DNA of 9,422 bases from Bacteroidales bacterium (GCA_012031335.1 JAAUTT010000110.1:1-9422), one strand, 5' to 3'; counted from the first letter of the stretch, positions 1 to 9,086 are shown. Notes: a model not told the origin generated them from the sequence alone. Numbers and translations: made by a program.

Positions 1-80
1 TCATTTTATATTAAAATGTAGTATTCTACCCATATTTTCATTTTTTTACACCTTTAAATAAGGATGAATTTCCAACATTT

Positions 81-3000
81 ATGATTCAACGCATTATCTT
101 TTCATTATTTTTTCTATTGTGGACATCACTGTGCAGCTTCTGTCAGATGGCATCCGATCAGTATTCCTTTAATTACTACTCAACCGCCCAGGGATTATCA
201 AACAATTCAGTAAATTGTACAGTCCAGGATAGTCTGGGTTATATCTGGATCGGAACCAAAGATGGATTAAACAGATTCGACGGAAGAACTTTTAAGGTTT
301 ACAGAAACAGACCCGGAGACAAGTCAAGTATTTCCAATAATTACATACTTAAAATTTTTCAGGATAATAAAGGAGTTTTATGGATAGGAACACGGGGCGG
401 AGGTTTATGCAGATTTAACAGAGAAAGTGATTCATTCATATCGTACATTTATAATGAAACTGACACAGAAAGTATCAGTCATCCCGAAATAACAAGCATT
501 TATCAGGATTCCGGCGGCATTATCTGGTTGGAACGGATGGTGGAGGTATGAATAAGTTAAACAGTGCAACCGGGAAATTTAAACGCTACGATCAATTAAA
601 GCCAAATTCAGGAGGGTTAACTTCATTAAAGATCTTATCGATTACAGAATACGACAGAGAGAATTTAATTCTTGGCACATGGGATGGCGGACTTAATATT
701 TTGACAAAAAACAGGGAATTGTAAGGTTATAAAAGCCGAAACGGGCAAACTGGCTTCAAATAATATCTGGCTTGTAAAAAAAGAAGGAAATTTAGGATTT
801 TGGATAGGCAATTTTGAAAAAGGACTACAGTTTTATAATAAGGCTACCGGTGAATTTAAGGAAATAAAATTCCCGAATAATCCAATAATTACTGCTTATG
901 ATTTAGTTAAACAAAATCACGACAGGATTTGGATTGGCACCAGTGCCGGAATATATACAAGCCGGATATCCTTTAAAAGTGGCTCCCTTCAATATGAGCC
1001 CCTAATATTATTAAACAGTTTCTTCTCCCTTCAGCTAACGCTAAGCGAAAACAAGTCTCTTTGGGCTTCGAATTTCGATAATGGCCTTATGCATATTCAC
1101 CTAAACGATCCACAATTTAAAATCACGGAGCTTTCGAGGTTTCAGTTTAAAAATAATTTTACTAACCTGTTTATCAATTCATTTGCAGAGACCAAAAAAG
1201 GCGAACTTATTCTGGGAACTACCCAGGGTGCTGCCAAATATTCTCCCAAACAAGAAAATATAGAAGTTCTGGAAGACACAACTAATAACAATGCTTTTTC
1301 CAAAAGAATTACAGCTTTGGTAAAAAATTCAAATGATGAGATTTTTGGCGGAAAGTCTATGCATTTGGCGAGATTGAATGAAAGCACACACAGGTTTGAA
1401 GAATATTTTAAGATTCCCGACAGTTTAAATCAGTATGAAAGAGATGGATATTACGACCTTCTATTTGATGACAACTGGCTTTGGATGGCTACTGAAAATG
1501 GACTTTTTAAACAAAATCTAATAGATAAAAAAGTTTATGCTGTTATAAAAAACAATCAGAAATACAAAGGATACAATATCTACCAAATCCGGTCAATAGA
1601 TTCCGATTCGGATTATGTTTATGCAGCAACCCTTGGAGGAGGCCTGGTTGTAATCAACAAAAAACCGGTAATTTGAAAATTTACCTGCAAAACAGAGAAG
1701 ACAGAAATTCCATTTCATCAAATCAGATAAATCAGGTATTTGTTTCATCAAAAGGACATATTTGGCTTGCGACCTTTAATGGGTTGGTTTCTTTCAATAA
1801 AGAAAAAGAAATCTTTAAACACTATGGAATTAAAGAAGGATTTCAGGCCGAATTCCTCACAGCAATAGCCGAAGATTTTAAAGGGAACTTATGGATAACA
1901 AGTCATCATGCTATTTCCAAATACAATCCAGTAACCCATAAGGTCGAAAATTTTTTCTTTTATAGCCAACTTACAGAAAAAGCTTTTCAGGTGAAATCGG
2001 CTTTTACTGACAAAGAAGGGAAAATTTACTTCGGTCGTCGCAGCGGTTTTATTTGTTTTCATCCGGACAGTATAAAATTAACCTCATTGCCTCCGGCTGT
2101 TCTTGTTACAGGCTTCAAGATCAATAATCTTGATGTGGAAATATCTTCAAGATCAGTTTTAACTAAAAATATTGAGCACACAAAAAGTATTCAACTATCC
2201 TATCGGCAGAATTCATTTTCCTTTTCTTTCGCCGCAATGGATTTCTCATTTGCAGATCGGAATAAATATGCATTTAAGCTCGAAAACTTTGACTCCGACT
2301 GGATTTACACAAATGCCATAACCGCTAATTACACTAATGTACCTCCCGGAAGGTATATTTTCAGGGTTATTGCTGCAAATCAGGATGGTATTTGGAACAA
2401 TAATGGAGCTACCATTGAGCTGAACATTAAACCAGCAATATGGCAAACAACCATTTTTAAAATTGTGATTTTTACTGGTTTAATAATTTTACTCTTCATC
2501 TGGTACAAGCGTAGAATTTATAAAATCAAACGCGACAAAAAACAGCTTCAGCAACAGGTGGAATTCAAAACCCATGAACTCTCTGATGCAAATAAAGCAT
2601 TGGAAGAACAAAATGAAGAATTGAAAACACAAAGGGAAGAACTTCAAAGTCAGCGCGATAGTCTTGAAAATGCGAATATTCTGCTGGAAGAAAAATCCCT
2701 GGAGATAGAACAAAAAAACAGTGAACTGGAACAACATAGGGAGAATCTGGAAAGACTGGTATACGAAAGAACTTCACAACTTAATATTGCAAAAGAAAAA
2801 GCCGAACAAAGCGATCGGCTTAAAACAGCTTTTCTTGCCAACCTGTCTCATGAAATACGAACACCCTTAAATGCTATTGTTGGATTTTCAACACTGCTCG
2901 AAACCACAGAAGTTGGCCCTGATAAAAGAAAGTATTACTCCCAAATAATTCAAAGCAGCAGCGAATCGCTACTTGTGCTGATTGACGATATTTTAAATAT

Positions 3001-3522
3001 GGCAAAAATAGAAACCGACCAACTTGAAATAAACCTGCAAAGCTTCTCCATAAATGCATTATTGGAGGAATTACATTTCCTGTTTTCTCAAAAAACGATA
3101 ATAAGAATGTTGATATCCGATTATCGCCTGCGGTAAATACACAGCAAATTTATGTTACTTCCGACCAAATAAGGGTAAAACAGATATTGATCAACTTCAT
3201 CTCCAACGCGATTAAATTTACCGAAAAAGGGTTTATTGAAATAGGTTTCCATATTGATGAATCTTATAAATTAATAATCTATGTGAAGGATACCGGCATT
3301 GGTATTGAGTCCAAAAATTTCGATCTTGTTTTCGACCGTTTCCAAAAACTCGATACCAATCAGGATAAATTATATCGGGGAGCCGGTTTGGGTTTGGCTA
3401 TTTGTAAAAAGCTATCTGATATACTTAACGAAAAGATTTGGCTCGAATCGGAATATGGTAAGGGCTCAATCTTTTACTTCTCATTATCAACATTTTCTGT
3501 AAATCCACCGGTTACATTATAA
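81..3522 (+). CDS. Two-component-propeller sensor histidine kinase (Reg_prop / Y_Y_Y / HisKA / HATPase), frameshifted as sequenced
   Basis: Inner-membrane sensor kinase whose large periplasmic half should sense a sugar or oligosaccharide. After repair it is about 1147 aa: a Sec signal peptide (residues 1-21), then repeated Reg_prop blades of the type '[14 protein letters not shown]' and '[15 protein letters not shown]' up to about residue 700. A Y_Y_Y domain follows ('[17 protein letters not shown]'), then a membrane span (about nt 2450-2515), a Glu/Gln/Lys-rich coiled coil (about nt 2520-2800), and HisKA with '[11 protein letters not shown]' (phospho-acceptor His codon 2849-2851). HATPase motifs are the N box '[10 protein letters not shown]', 'DTGIGI' (nt 3289 on) and 'GAGLGLAI' (nt 3379 on). 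Four frame breaks interrupt it: GG 526-527 (base missing), A-run 706-711 (extra base), A-run 1659-1664 (missing) and A-run 3090-3095 (missing). It ends cleanly after HATPase, so it is not a full hybrid HTCS with receiver and AraC domains; its response regulator is not in the window. It lies upstream of, and parallel to, the sugar operon, making it a plausible regulator of it. Confidence 0.9.
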
Positions 3523-3604
3523 TTTACAACCTCCTTCACTTTTCAAATTGCGAAAGAACTTGTACTTTTTTATCATTTTAAATATTCATTTTACCAAAAA
3601 TCCA

Positions 3605-3612
3605 TATATTTG
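3605..3612 (+). promoter_or_regulatory. Candidate Bacteroidota -7 promoter element of the sugar operon
   Basis: TATATTTG matches the Bacteroidota -7 consensus TAnnTTTG exactly and sits 67 bp before the permease ATG. Transcription would start near 3619. The expected -33 TTG is not obvious at the right distance: TTC at 3585-3587 is the nearest candidate and is weak. A poor -33 box would fit an activator-dependent promoter, but a chance match in AT-rich DNA is possible. Confidence 0.45.
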
Positions 3613-3614
3613 GC

Positions 3615-3634
3615 ACATAACAGTACATAACAGT
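3615..3634 (+). repeat. Perfect 10-bp tandem direct repeat (ACATAACAGT x2), possible operator
   Basis: Two adjacent identical copies of ACATAACAGT occupy 3615-3624 and 3625-3634, and the first seven bases (ACATAAC) recur at 3668-3674 just before the permease start. The repeat begins 3 bp after the candidate -7 element. Its period is about one helical turn, as expected for a regulator binding in tandem on one face of DNA. The position, downstream of the -7 box, would suit a repressor or a leader element better than a classical activator. The function is inference. Confidence 0.5.
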
Positions 3635-3679
3635 AAAATTGTATTATCACAAAAACACAACACTAACACATAACTATCT

Positions 3680-4683
3680 ATGGTACTCGTCCAAAATTAC
3701 ACGCTGGCAGTTTTTCTTTGTGCGCTGGCAATGATTTGCTGGGGATCCTGGCAGAATACACAAAACTTAACCGGAAAATCCTGGAGATTTGAGTTGTTCT
3801 ATTGGGACTTCTCCCTGGGTATAGTAGTTTTTGCATTACTTATGGCCTTTACATTCGGGAGTTATGGCAACGAGGGCCGGAGCTTTTTACCTGACCTGGA
3901 ACAGGCTGATGCTAAAAATCTATTATCAGCAGCAATTGGCGGTGCTATCTGGAATTTAGGAACACTGCTTTTGGTAGCTTCTATTTCCATTGCAGGGATG
4001 TCTGTAGCTTTCCCAATAGGGGGAGGTATTGGATGGACGCTGGGTATTTTTATTAATTATCTGGGAAAACCGGAAGGAAATCCTTACTTCCTTTTTGGGG
4101 GAACGCTTTTTATAATTATTGCCATTTTTCTCAGCATGAAATCTTACAAAAAGCTGGCGAGTCAGCAGAAAAAACCAACATTTTAAGGGAATTATCCTTT
4201 CGGTTCTTGCAGGTTTATGCATTGCTTTCTTTTTACAGGTTTGTAGCATCTTCTCTGGCTACCGATTTTTCTCCTGCCGATGCAGGAAAAATCAGCTCCT
4301 ACACAGCAGTTGTTTTCTTTTCTCTTGGGGCTTTTATAAGTACGATTCTTCTCAACCCGATATTTATGGCAAAACCTGTTCAGGGCGAACCAGTTAAGAT
4401 GTCATCCTATTTAAAAGGCTCTTATAAAGTTCACTTGATTGGAATGTTGGGAGGCGCAATCTGGTGTTTGGGTAATTCGGTAAGCTTTATGGCTGTTGGA
4501 GCTGCAAGTCCGGCAATTTCTTACGGGCTGAGCAATTCAGCTCCTGTAGTAGCAGCTATATGGGGAATTTTCGTCTGGAAAGAATTTAAAGGAGCTCCCA
4601 AAGGTACCAATACATTTCTTTTCCTGATGTTTCTTTGTTACCTCGCAGGTTTGGGTCTGATCATTTATTCACGTTACGCATAA
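3680..4683 (+). CDS. GRP/RhaT-type (DMT superfamily) sugar permease, frameshifted as sequenced
   Basis: Predicted inner-membrane secondary transporter importing a monosaccharide. Repaired, it is 333 aa with ten hydrophobic segments, the usual size for the family. The N-terminus has the family-like 'CWGSWQNTQ' followed by 'FELFYWD'. A 5+5 internal duplication is visible: '[12 protein letters not shown]' in TM3 matches '[12 protein letters not shown]' in TM8. Two single-base insertions break the frame: the A-run 4169-4174, giving a premature TAA at 4184-4186, and the T-run 4230-4234. Removing one base from each restores '[20 protein letters not shown]' joined to 'VASSLATDF'. The ATG at 3680 was chosen because TM1 follows directly. 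It is the first gene of the operon, 11 bp before the secreted glycosidase, so apiose or a related pentose is an attractive substrate. Many such proteins are loosely labelled multidrug DMT permeases, and the substrate cannot be read from the sequence. Confidence 0.85.
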
Positions 4684-4694
4684 AAAAACAAGCT

Positions 4695-6131
4695 ATGAAT
4701 AGATTTATTACATTTATACTTTTAGCAATGTACACTTTTGCACTGCAAGCCCAGAATAAATCCTGGAAAGGTCCGTCAGTGGATTTTAGTCATGGTAAGC
4801 TAAAAGTATCCGATAACAAACGATTCCTCCAATTCGAGGATGGTACTCCATTCTTTTACCTTGGCGATACCGGATGGGAATTATTTCACAGGCTAAATAA
4901 GGCAGATACAGAACGATATCTTGAAGACCGCAGAAAAAAAGGCTTTACAGTCATCCAGGCGGTTGCCCTTGCCGAACTCGACGGCTTAAATACCCCTAAT
5001 GCCGAAGGTAACAAACCACTGATCGGCAACGATCCCCTTAAACCAAACGAGTCTTATTTCGAGCATGTTGACTGGGTAATCAAAAAAGCTCAGGAAAAAG
5101 GAATCTTTATTGGCTTGCTCCCCACCTGGGGCGATAAATGGAATAAAAAGTGGGGAACCGGTCCGGTCATTTTTACCCCCGAAAATGCCGAATATTTTGG
5201 GAAGTTTTTAGGTGAACGCTACAAAAACTACCCTAACATCATTTGGATACTTGGAGGCGACCGACCTATTGAAGAAGAAGCACATACACAGATAATCCGT
5301 GCTATGGCAAAGGGTATCAAGCAAGGCGACGGAGGATCTCACCTTATTTCGTTTCATCCGCAGGGCGGTCAGGGTTCAGCACAAAATTTTCACAAAGATG
5401 AGTGGCTCGATTTCAATATGCGTCAGAACGGACATAGTGTGAGCTACACCGAAAGGTATTTTCAAACGTTTTCCGATTATAACCTCGAACCCATTAAGCC
5501 TGTAATAGATGCTGAACCCATTTACGAGGACCATCCTATAAACTTTAAGCCTGATGAAAACGGCCACTCGGTAGCTGCCGATGTACGCAGACCTTTATAC
5601 TGGGATCTTTTCAGCGGCGCTTTCGGACACACTTACGGGCACCATTCGGTATGGCAAATGTGGTCTCCCAACCAGCAACCCATTAACCGACCTTTGATGC
5701 CATGGTACGAAGCTATTGATCAGCCCGGTGCCGGACAGATGCTATATGGCCGGTTACTCATGGAATCACGACCTTTCTTCACAAGAATTCCCGATAATTC
5801 AATCATAGTCCCGGAAACCGTAACATCTTCGGTACCTGGAGTGGGCTCCTACAGTTTCGTAGCTACCCGTGACCAGGATGGAACTTATGCCATGATTTAC
5901 GCACCTGTTGGGCGCAAATTCTCGGTGCGAATGGATGTAATAAAAGGGGGAAATGTGGTGGCATGGTGGTATAATCCTCGTAACGGCTCGGCCATTAAAA
6001 TTGGAATTTTCAGTAATAAGGGCACTCAAACATTTTTATCGCCCAACCCAGGTGAAATCCTCGATTGGGTATTAGTTCTGGATGATGTTTCGAAAAAATA
6101 TCCTGCTCCAGGGTCGAAAAAAGTAAAATAA
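4695..6131 (+). CDS. Secreted GH140-type glycoside hydrolase (DUF4038 apiosidase-like, with C-terminal beta domain)
   Basis: Predicted exported glycosidase of 478 aa. The characterised GH140 member from Bacteroides thetaiotaomicron removes apiose from rhamnogalacturonan II. The Sec signal peptide is '[20 protein letters not shown]', with cleavage probably after residue 19 and no lipobox Cys. The (beta/alpha)8 domain starts with '[20 protein letters not shown]', typical of DUF4038. Likely catalytic acids are D189 in 'WILGGDRP' (acid/base position, after strand 4) and E274 in '[11 protein letters not shown]' (nucleophile position, strand 7). Residues about 375-465 form a beta-sandwich-like domain of the kind usually found C-terminal to DUF4038 (Collagen_bind_2). 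An in-frame TTG at 4635 would add a hydrophilic stretch inside the permease gene; the ATG at 4695 is preferred because the signal peptide starts exactly there. This is the only complete gene in the window with no frame break. DUF4038 proteins are diverse, so apiosidase activity is likely but not certain. Confidence 0.85.
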   Translation: MNRFITFILLAMYTFALQAQNKSWKGPSVDFSHGKLKVSDNKRFLQFEDGTPFFYLGDTGWELFHRLNKADTERYLEDRRKKGFTVIQAVALAELDGLNTPNAEGNKPLIGNDPLKPNESYFEHVDWVIKKAQEKGIFIGLLPTWGDKWNKKWGTGPVIFTPENAEYFGKFLGERYKNYPNIIWILGGDRPIEEEAHTQIIRAMAKGIKQGDGGSHLISFHPQGGQGSAQNFHKDEWLDFNMRQNGHSVSYTERYFQTFSDYNLEPIKPVIDAEPIYEDHPINFKPDENGHSVAADVRRPLYWDLFSGAFGHTYGHHSVWQMWSPNQQPINRPLMPWYEAIDQPGAGQMLYGRLLMESRPFFTRIPDNSIIVPETVTSSVPGVGSYSFVATRDQDGTYAMIYAPVGRKFSVRMDVIKGGNVVAWWYNPRNGSAIKIGIFSNKGTQTFLSPNPGEILDWVLVLDDVSKKYPAPGSKKVK

Positions 6132-6917
6132 ATGCAATTAGGAATTTCATCATACAGCTATACCTGGGCCATTGGGTTCCCGGGTATATGCCAGAAACTC
6201 CGCTTACAATAAAGCAACTGATTGATAAAACTTCAGCACTGGAGGTTAATTTATTGCAGATTGCTGACAACATGCCTCTTGAAGTTTTGGAGAGACATCA
6301 ATTGGAAGAGATTTACCAGTATGCTTTAAACAAAGGTATCCGGCTCGAAATGGGAGGCAGGGGACTCACACCCGAACACACCCTGCTGTGCCTTAATACT
6401 GCAGAAGCGATCCATTCTCCTATTTTAAGGATGGTAATCGACAATCAAACTTTTGAACCCGATATTCCCCAAATTATTGATATTATTAAAAATCTTATAC
6501 CGGAATTTAAATCCAGAAAGATAAGGTTAGCTATAGAAAACCACGACCGTTTGAAATCCATCGAGTTTGAAAAAATCATGAATTCGGTAAACAGCGAATG
6601 GGTCGGGATGTGTCTGGATTCGGTAAAGTTCAATGGGTGCCGGAGAAGGCTTCGAAACAGTTTCCGAAATTCTTCTTCCTTATACTATTAATCTGCACCT
6701 GAAAGATTTTTCTATCCGAAGAGTTTCTCATAAAATGGGTTTTGTAATTAAAGGAACACCCGCGGGAAAAGGTATGCTAAATATTCCATCGCTCTTGGAG
6801 AACCTTGCAAAAACCGGTCAGTGCGAAACCGCCATTTTAGAACTATGGACACCATTTCAGTTAAATATCGACGAAACAATCAAACTGGAAAACCAGTGGG
6901 CCGAAGAAAAGTGTTAA
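6132..6917 (+). CDS. TIM-barrel sugar (phosphate) isomerase/epimerase-like enzyme, frameshifted as sequenced; candidate 3-oxo-isoapionate decarboxylase
   Basis: Cytoplasmic xylose-isomerase-like (AP endonuclease 2 fold) enzyme, 261 aa after repair. The N-terminus 'MQLGISSYSYTWAIGFPG' is the first strand. Probable metal ligands, by position in the fold, are Glu in 'LAIENHD', Asp in 'GMCLDSV', His in 'NLHLKDF' and Glu in 'AILELW'. Two breaks occur: one base missing in CCCGGG 6179-6184, where the literal frame stops soon after, and one extra base near 6625-6628. Removing one base from AAAG there restores 'CLDSVNSMGAGEGFE', or Ser in place of Asn, close to the family's 'D-x-(V/A)-N-S-x-G' pattern. 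The ATG directly follows the GH140 stop codon with no gap, indicating co-transcription. From its neighbours it could be an OiaC-type 3-oxo-isoapionate decarboxylase, a member of this fold. An ordinary ketose epimerase or isomerase is the main alternative. Confidence 0.8.
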
Positions 6918-6971
6918 ATCACTTAAACCATTATTTAATAAGCATTTCTAAAACTTTTATAAGAATATAAA

Positions 6972-7996
6972 ATGAAGAAACTCAAAGGCGCCATTTTTGG
7001 TTGCGGTTTTTGGTCGCAGTTTCAAATTGGTGGTTGGTCTGAACTTCCCCAGGTGGAAATAATCGCAACCTATAACCGCACTTTAAGCAAGGCCGAAGAA
7101 AAAGCTAAAATGTTCAACATCCCCAATTTTATAACGATGCCGAACAGCTTCTTAAGAGCCATCCGGAAATTGACTTTGTTGACATCATAACAGATGTAGA
7201 CACCCATTTTCAATTTGTTGAACTTGCAGCCAGATACAAGAAAAATGTTATTTGCCAGAAACCTATGGCTCCTAACCTCGAAACAGCCATTAAAATGGTA
7301 AAGGTATGTCAGGAAAATAATGTGAAGTATTATATACACGAAAATTACCGGTGGCAACCTCAGTTCAGAAGAATCAAACAAATTTTGGATCAGGGAACCA
7401 TTGGGAAACCATTCCGGTGTTTAACCGGATTTAACACAGCATTTCCACTCTTCGAAACTCAGCCTTTTCTGGCACAACTGGAACAATTTGCTTTAACCGA
7501 TCAAGGGTCGCATCAGTTTGATGTACTTCGTTTTTTCTTTGGAGAAGCCGAAAGCCTCTACTGCTCAACCCAGCAGGTGAACCCAACAATAAAAGGAGAG
7601 GATGTGGCAACTACCCTTATAAAAATGAAAAGCGGAGTTACTTGTATTCAGCAAATCTCTTTCAGTTCTATGCTGGAACAGGAGGTATTTCCGCAAACAT
7701 TGCTACTGATCGAGGGAAGCAAGGGAAGTATCAGACTCGATCCCGGCTTGATAATCAAAACTACAACTTCAGCCGGCACACTTACCGAAAAAGTTTCACT
7801 TGAAAATTACCGGTGGCAAACAGAAAGACTGACGAATGAACCCCCCAGTATTGTATCGTGCAACAGAGACATATTAAATGACATGCTCGGTTTAAGCAAT
7901 GCTGAAACTACCGGAAACGACAACCTAAAAACCGTTGAGCTGGTTTTTGCCGGTTACGATTCGGCGAAGATAAATCAGGTAATAAAATTCATATAA
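6972..7996 (+). CDS. Gfo/Idh/MocA-family dehydrogenase, frameshifted as sequenced; candidate D-apiose dehydrogenase
   Basis: NAD(P)-dependent sugar oxidoreductase, 341 aa after repair. The N-terminal Rossmann fold begins 'KLKGAIFGCGFWSQFQ' (dinucleotide loop G-x-G). The catalytic-Lys motif usually seen as EKP is here 'VICQKPMAPN' (Lys codon 7259-7261). The C-terminal half has 'HENYRWQ', 'FLAQLEQFALTDQGSHQFD' (probable catalytic His) and 'RFFFGEAESLYC'. One T is missing from the run 7127-7130; restoring it gives 'NIPNFYNDAEQLLKSHPEID' and joins the two parts. From memory, the 'CQKPMAP', 'EN(F/Y)RWQ' and 'QPFLAELEQF'-like motifs resemble bacterial D-apiose dehydrogenases (ApsD), which oxidise apiose to D-apionolactone; I could not align them. 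Its position after a GH140 gene supports this. Another aldose or inositol dehydrogenase is the alternative. It starts 54 bp after the TIM-barrel gene. Confidence 0.85.
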
Positions 7997-8012
7997 CCCT
8001 TAAAGCATAAAT

Positions 8013-8839
8013 ATGAAAAAAGTAGTTTTAGTTGGAGCTGGTGGTAAGATGGGGATGCGTCTTACCCGCAATCTGAAAACTCCACTTACGAAATGGCTTA
8101 CCTGGAAGTAAGCCAGCCAGGTATTGATAAACTTAAAGAGTTGGGTATTTCTGTGTCGGCCTCAGGTGATGTAATTCCCGGAGCCGATGTTGTTATACTC
8201 GCGGTTCCTGATGTTGCTCTCGAGAAAGTGACTTCAGAGATTATCCCACTGATGAAAACAGGTGCCATTGCAGTAACACTTGACCCGGCTGCAGCCCTTG
8301 CAGGCAAACTCTTCGACCGCTCCGATATTGCTTACTTTATAGCCCATCCTGCTCATCCTTCTATTTTCAACTGGGAACCAAACGAGGAAGCCATGAAGGA
8401 TCATTTTGGTGGCGTTGCTGCCAAACAAGCCATTGTATGTGCACTAATGAAAGGGACCGATAAAGATTATAAAACCGGAGAAGATCTGGCTAAAACATTT
8501 TATGGCCCCGTTTCCCGATCTCATAAAATTACAGTTGAACAAATGGGTCTTCTCGAGCCAGCCCTGGTAGAAACTCTTGCATCTACCTGCGTTTATGTTA
8601 TCCGTCAGGGGCTGGACGAAGTAATACGTAAAGGTGTTCCAGCTGAGGCAGCACGCGATTTCCTTCTTGGTCACCTACGCATTCAAATGGCAGTTCTTTT
8701 CAATGAACTTCCGGGAGCTGTATTTTCTGATGCTGCCAATAAAGCGCTTCAACGTGGTTTAAAAGAATTTATAAAAGAAGATTGGAAAAAAGTTTTTGAT
8801 GATGACAATGTGAAGGAACAAATAATCTCCATTACATAA
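8013..8839 (+). CDS. Rossmann dehydrogenase with phosphogluconate-dehydrogenase-C-like domain, frameshifted as sequenced; candidate D-apionate oxidoisomerase
   Basis: NAD-binding oxidoreductase, 275 aa after repair. The start 'MKKVVLVGAGGKMGMRLTRN' is a glycine-rich Rossmann motif, followed by 'GADVVILAVPD' and 'TLDPAAALAG'. The conserved-looking 'YFIAHPAHPSIFNWE' leads into a helical C-terminal half ('VEQMGLLEPALVETLAS', 'AEAARDFLLGHL') like the small phosphogluconate-dehydrogenase C-terminal family, not true 6-phosphogluconate dehydrogenase, which is much longer. One A is missing from the run 8076-8079; restoring it gives 'RNLKNSTYEMAYLEVSQPG'. The ATG at 8013 is required to include the Rossmann loop; the in-frame ATG at 8093 would delete it. 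The gene lies 16 bp after the Gfo/Idh/MocA gene and is last in the operon. I recall D-apionate oxidoisomerase (ApnO) as belonging to this type of protein, which fits the neighbourhood. Related proteins are often labelled semialdehyde dehydrogenase. Confidence 0.8.
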
Positions 8840-8934
8840 AACATTAACTCCTTTTTCGGTTTCGGATTATTGGAACTGGATTTATACAAGAGGATATTAC
8901 GATTTTAATTTTAAATTAAGTAGTTAGTATTATT

Positions 8935-8968
8935 AAAAAGCCGCCCGCTGAGAAGAAGACGGCTTTTT
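8935..8968 (+). terminator. Rho-independent terminator of the sugar operon
   Basis: AAAAAGCCG (8935-8943) pairs perfectly with CGGCTTTTT (8960-8968), giving a 9-bp stem with a 16-nt loop and a T-rich 3' side. It lies 96 bp after the last operon stop codon and before the lysS promoter, so it separates the two transcription units. The A-flanked stem could also act on the reverse strand. Confidence 0.85.
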
Positions 8969-9037
8969 CCTTTTGCAGTTACTATCTTAAAAACAATAGC
9001 TTCGATGGTATTTTTTAGCTTTCATCCCGAATAATCT

Positions 9038-9045
9038 TATCTTTG
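9038..9045 (+). promoter_or_regulatory. Candidate Bacteroidota -7 promoter element of lysS
   Basis: TATCTTTG matches TAnnTTTG exactly and lies 41 bp before the lysS ATG, downstream of the terminator. A -33 TTG is not clear, although T-rich sequence is present around 9010-9023. The spacing to the start codon suits a short leader. Confidence 0.5.
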
Positions 9046-9086
9046 CAAAAAATTTTCAAAAAAGCTTTTATATACCAAAGGAATAT

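Noticed and set aside
18..29. Small inverted repeat GTAG-TATT-CTAC near the window start
   Set aside because: A 4-bp stem is too short to call a terminator or operator.
64..84. Micro-ORF ATG at 64 (MNFQHL) preceded by AAGG, whose stop TGA overlaps the kinase start
   Set aside because: Only six codons, its AAGG directly abuts the ATG with no spacing, and there is no sign of a regulatory peptide. Chance in AT-rich leader DNA is sufficient.
2489..2841. Overlapping reverse-strand open frames across the coiled-coil region
   Set aside because: They are antisense shadows of the Glu/Lys/Gln-rich coiled coil. Their products are Phe/Ser/Leu-rich low-complexity strings with no family motif or start signal.
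4635..4694. N-terminal extension of the GH140 gene from TTG at 4635
   Set aside because: It lies inside the 3' end of the permease gene and would bury the clear signal peptide that begins at 4695.
8093..8839. Start of the PGDH_C-like gene at ATG 8093
   Set aside because: This would omit the Rossmann GAGGKMG loop encoded from 8013, which joins it by restoring one A at 8076-8079.
81..8839. Programmed frameshifting or phase variation as the cause of the broken frames
   Set aside because: The tracts are short (mostly 2-6 bases), scattered over functionally unrelated positions, shift in both directions and lack slippery-site or stimulatory-hairpin features. Sequencing error explains them more simply.
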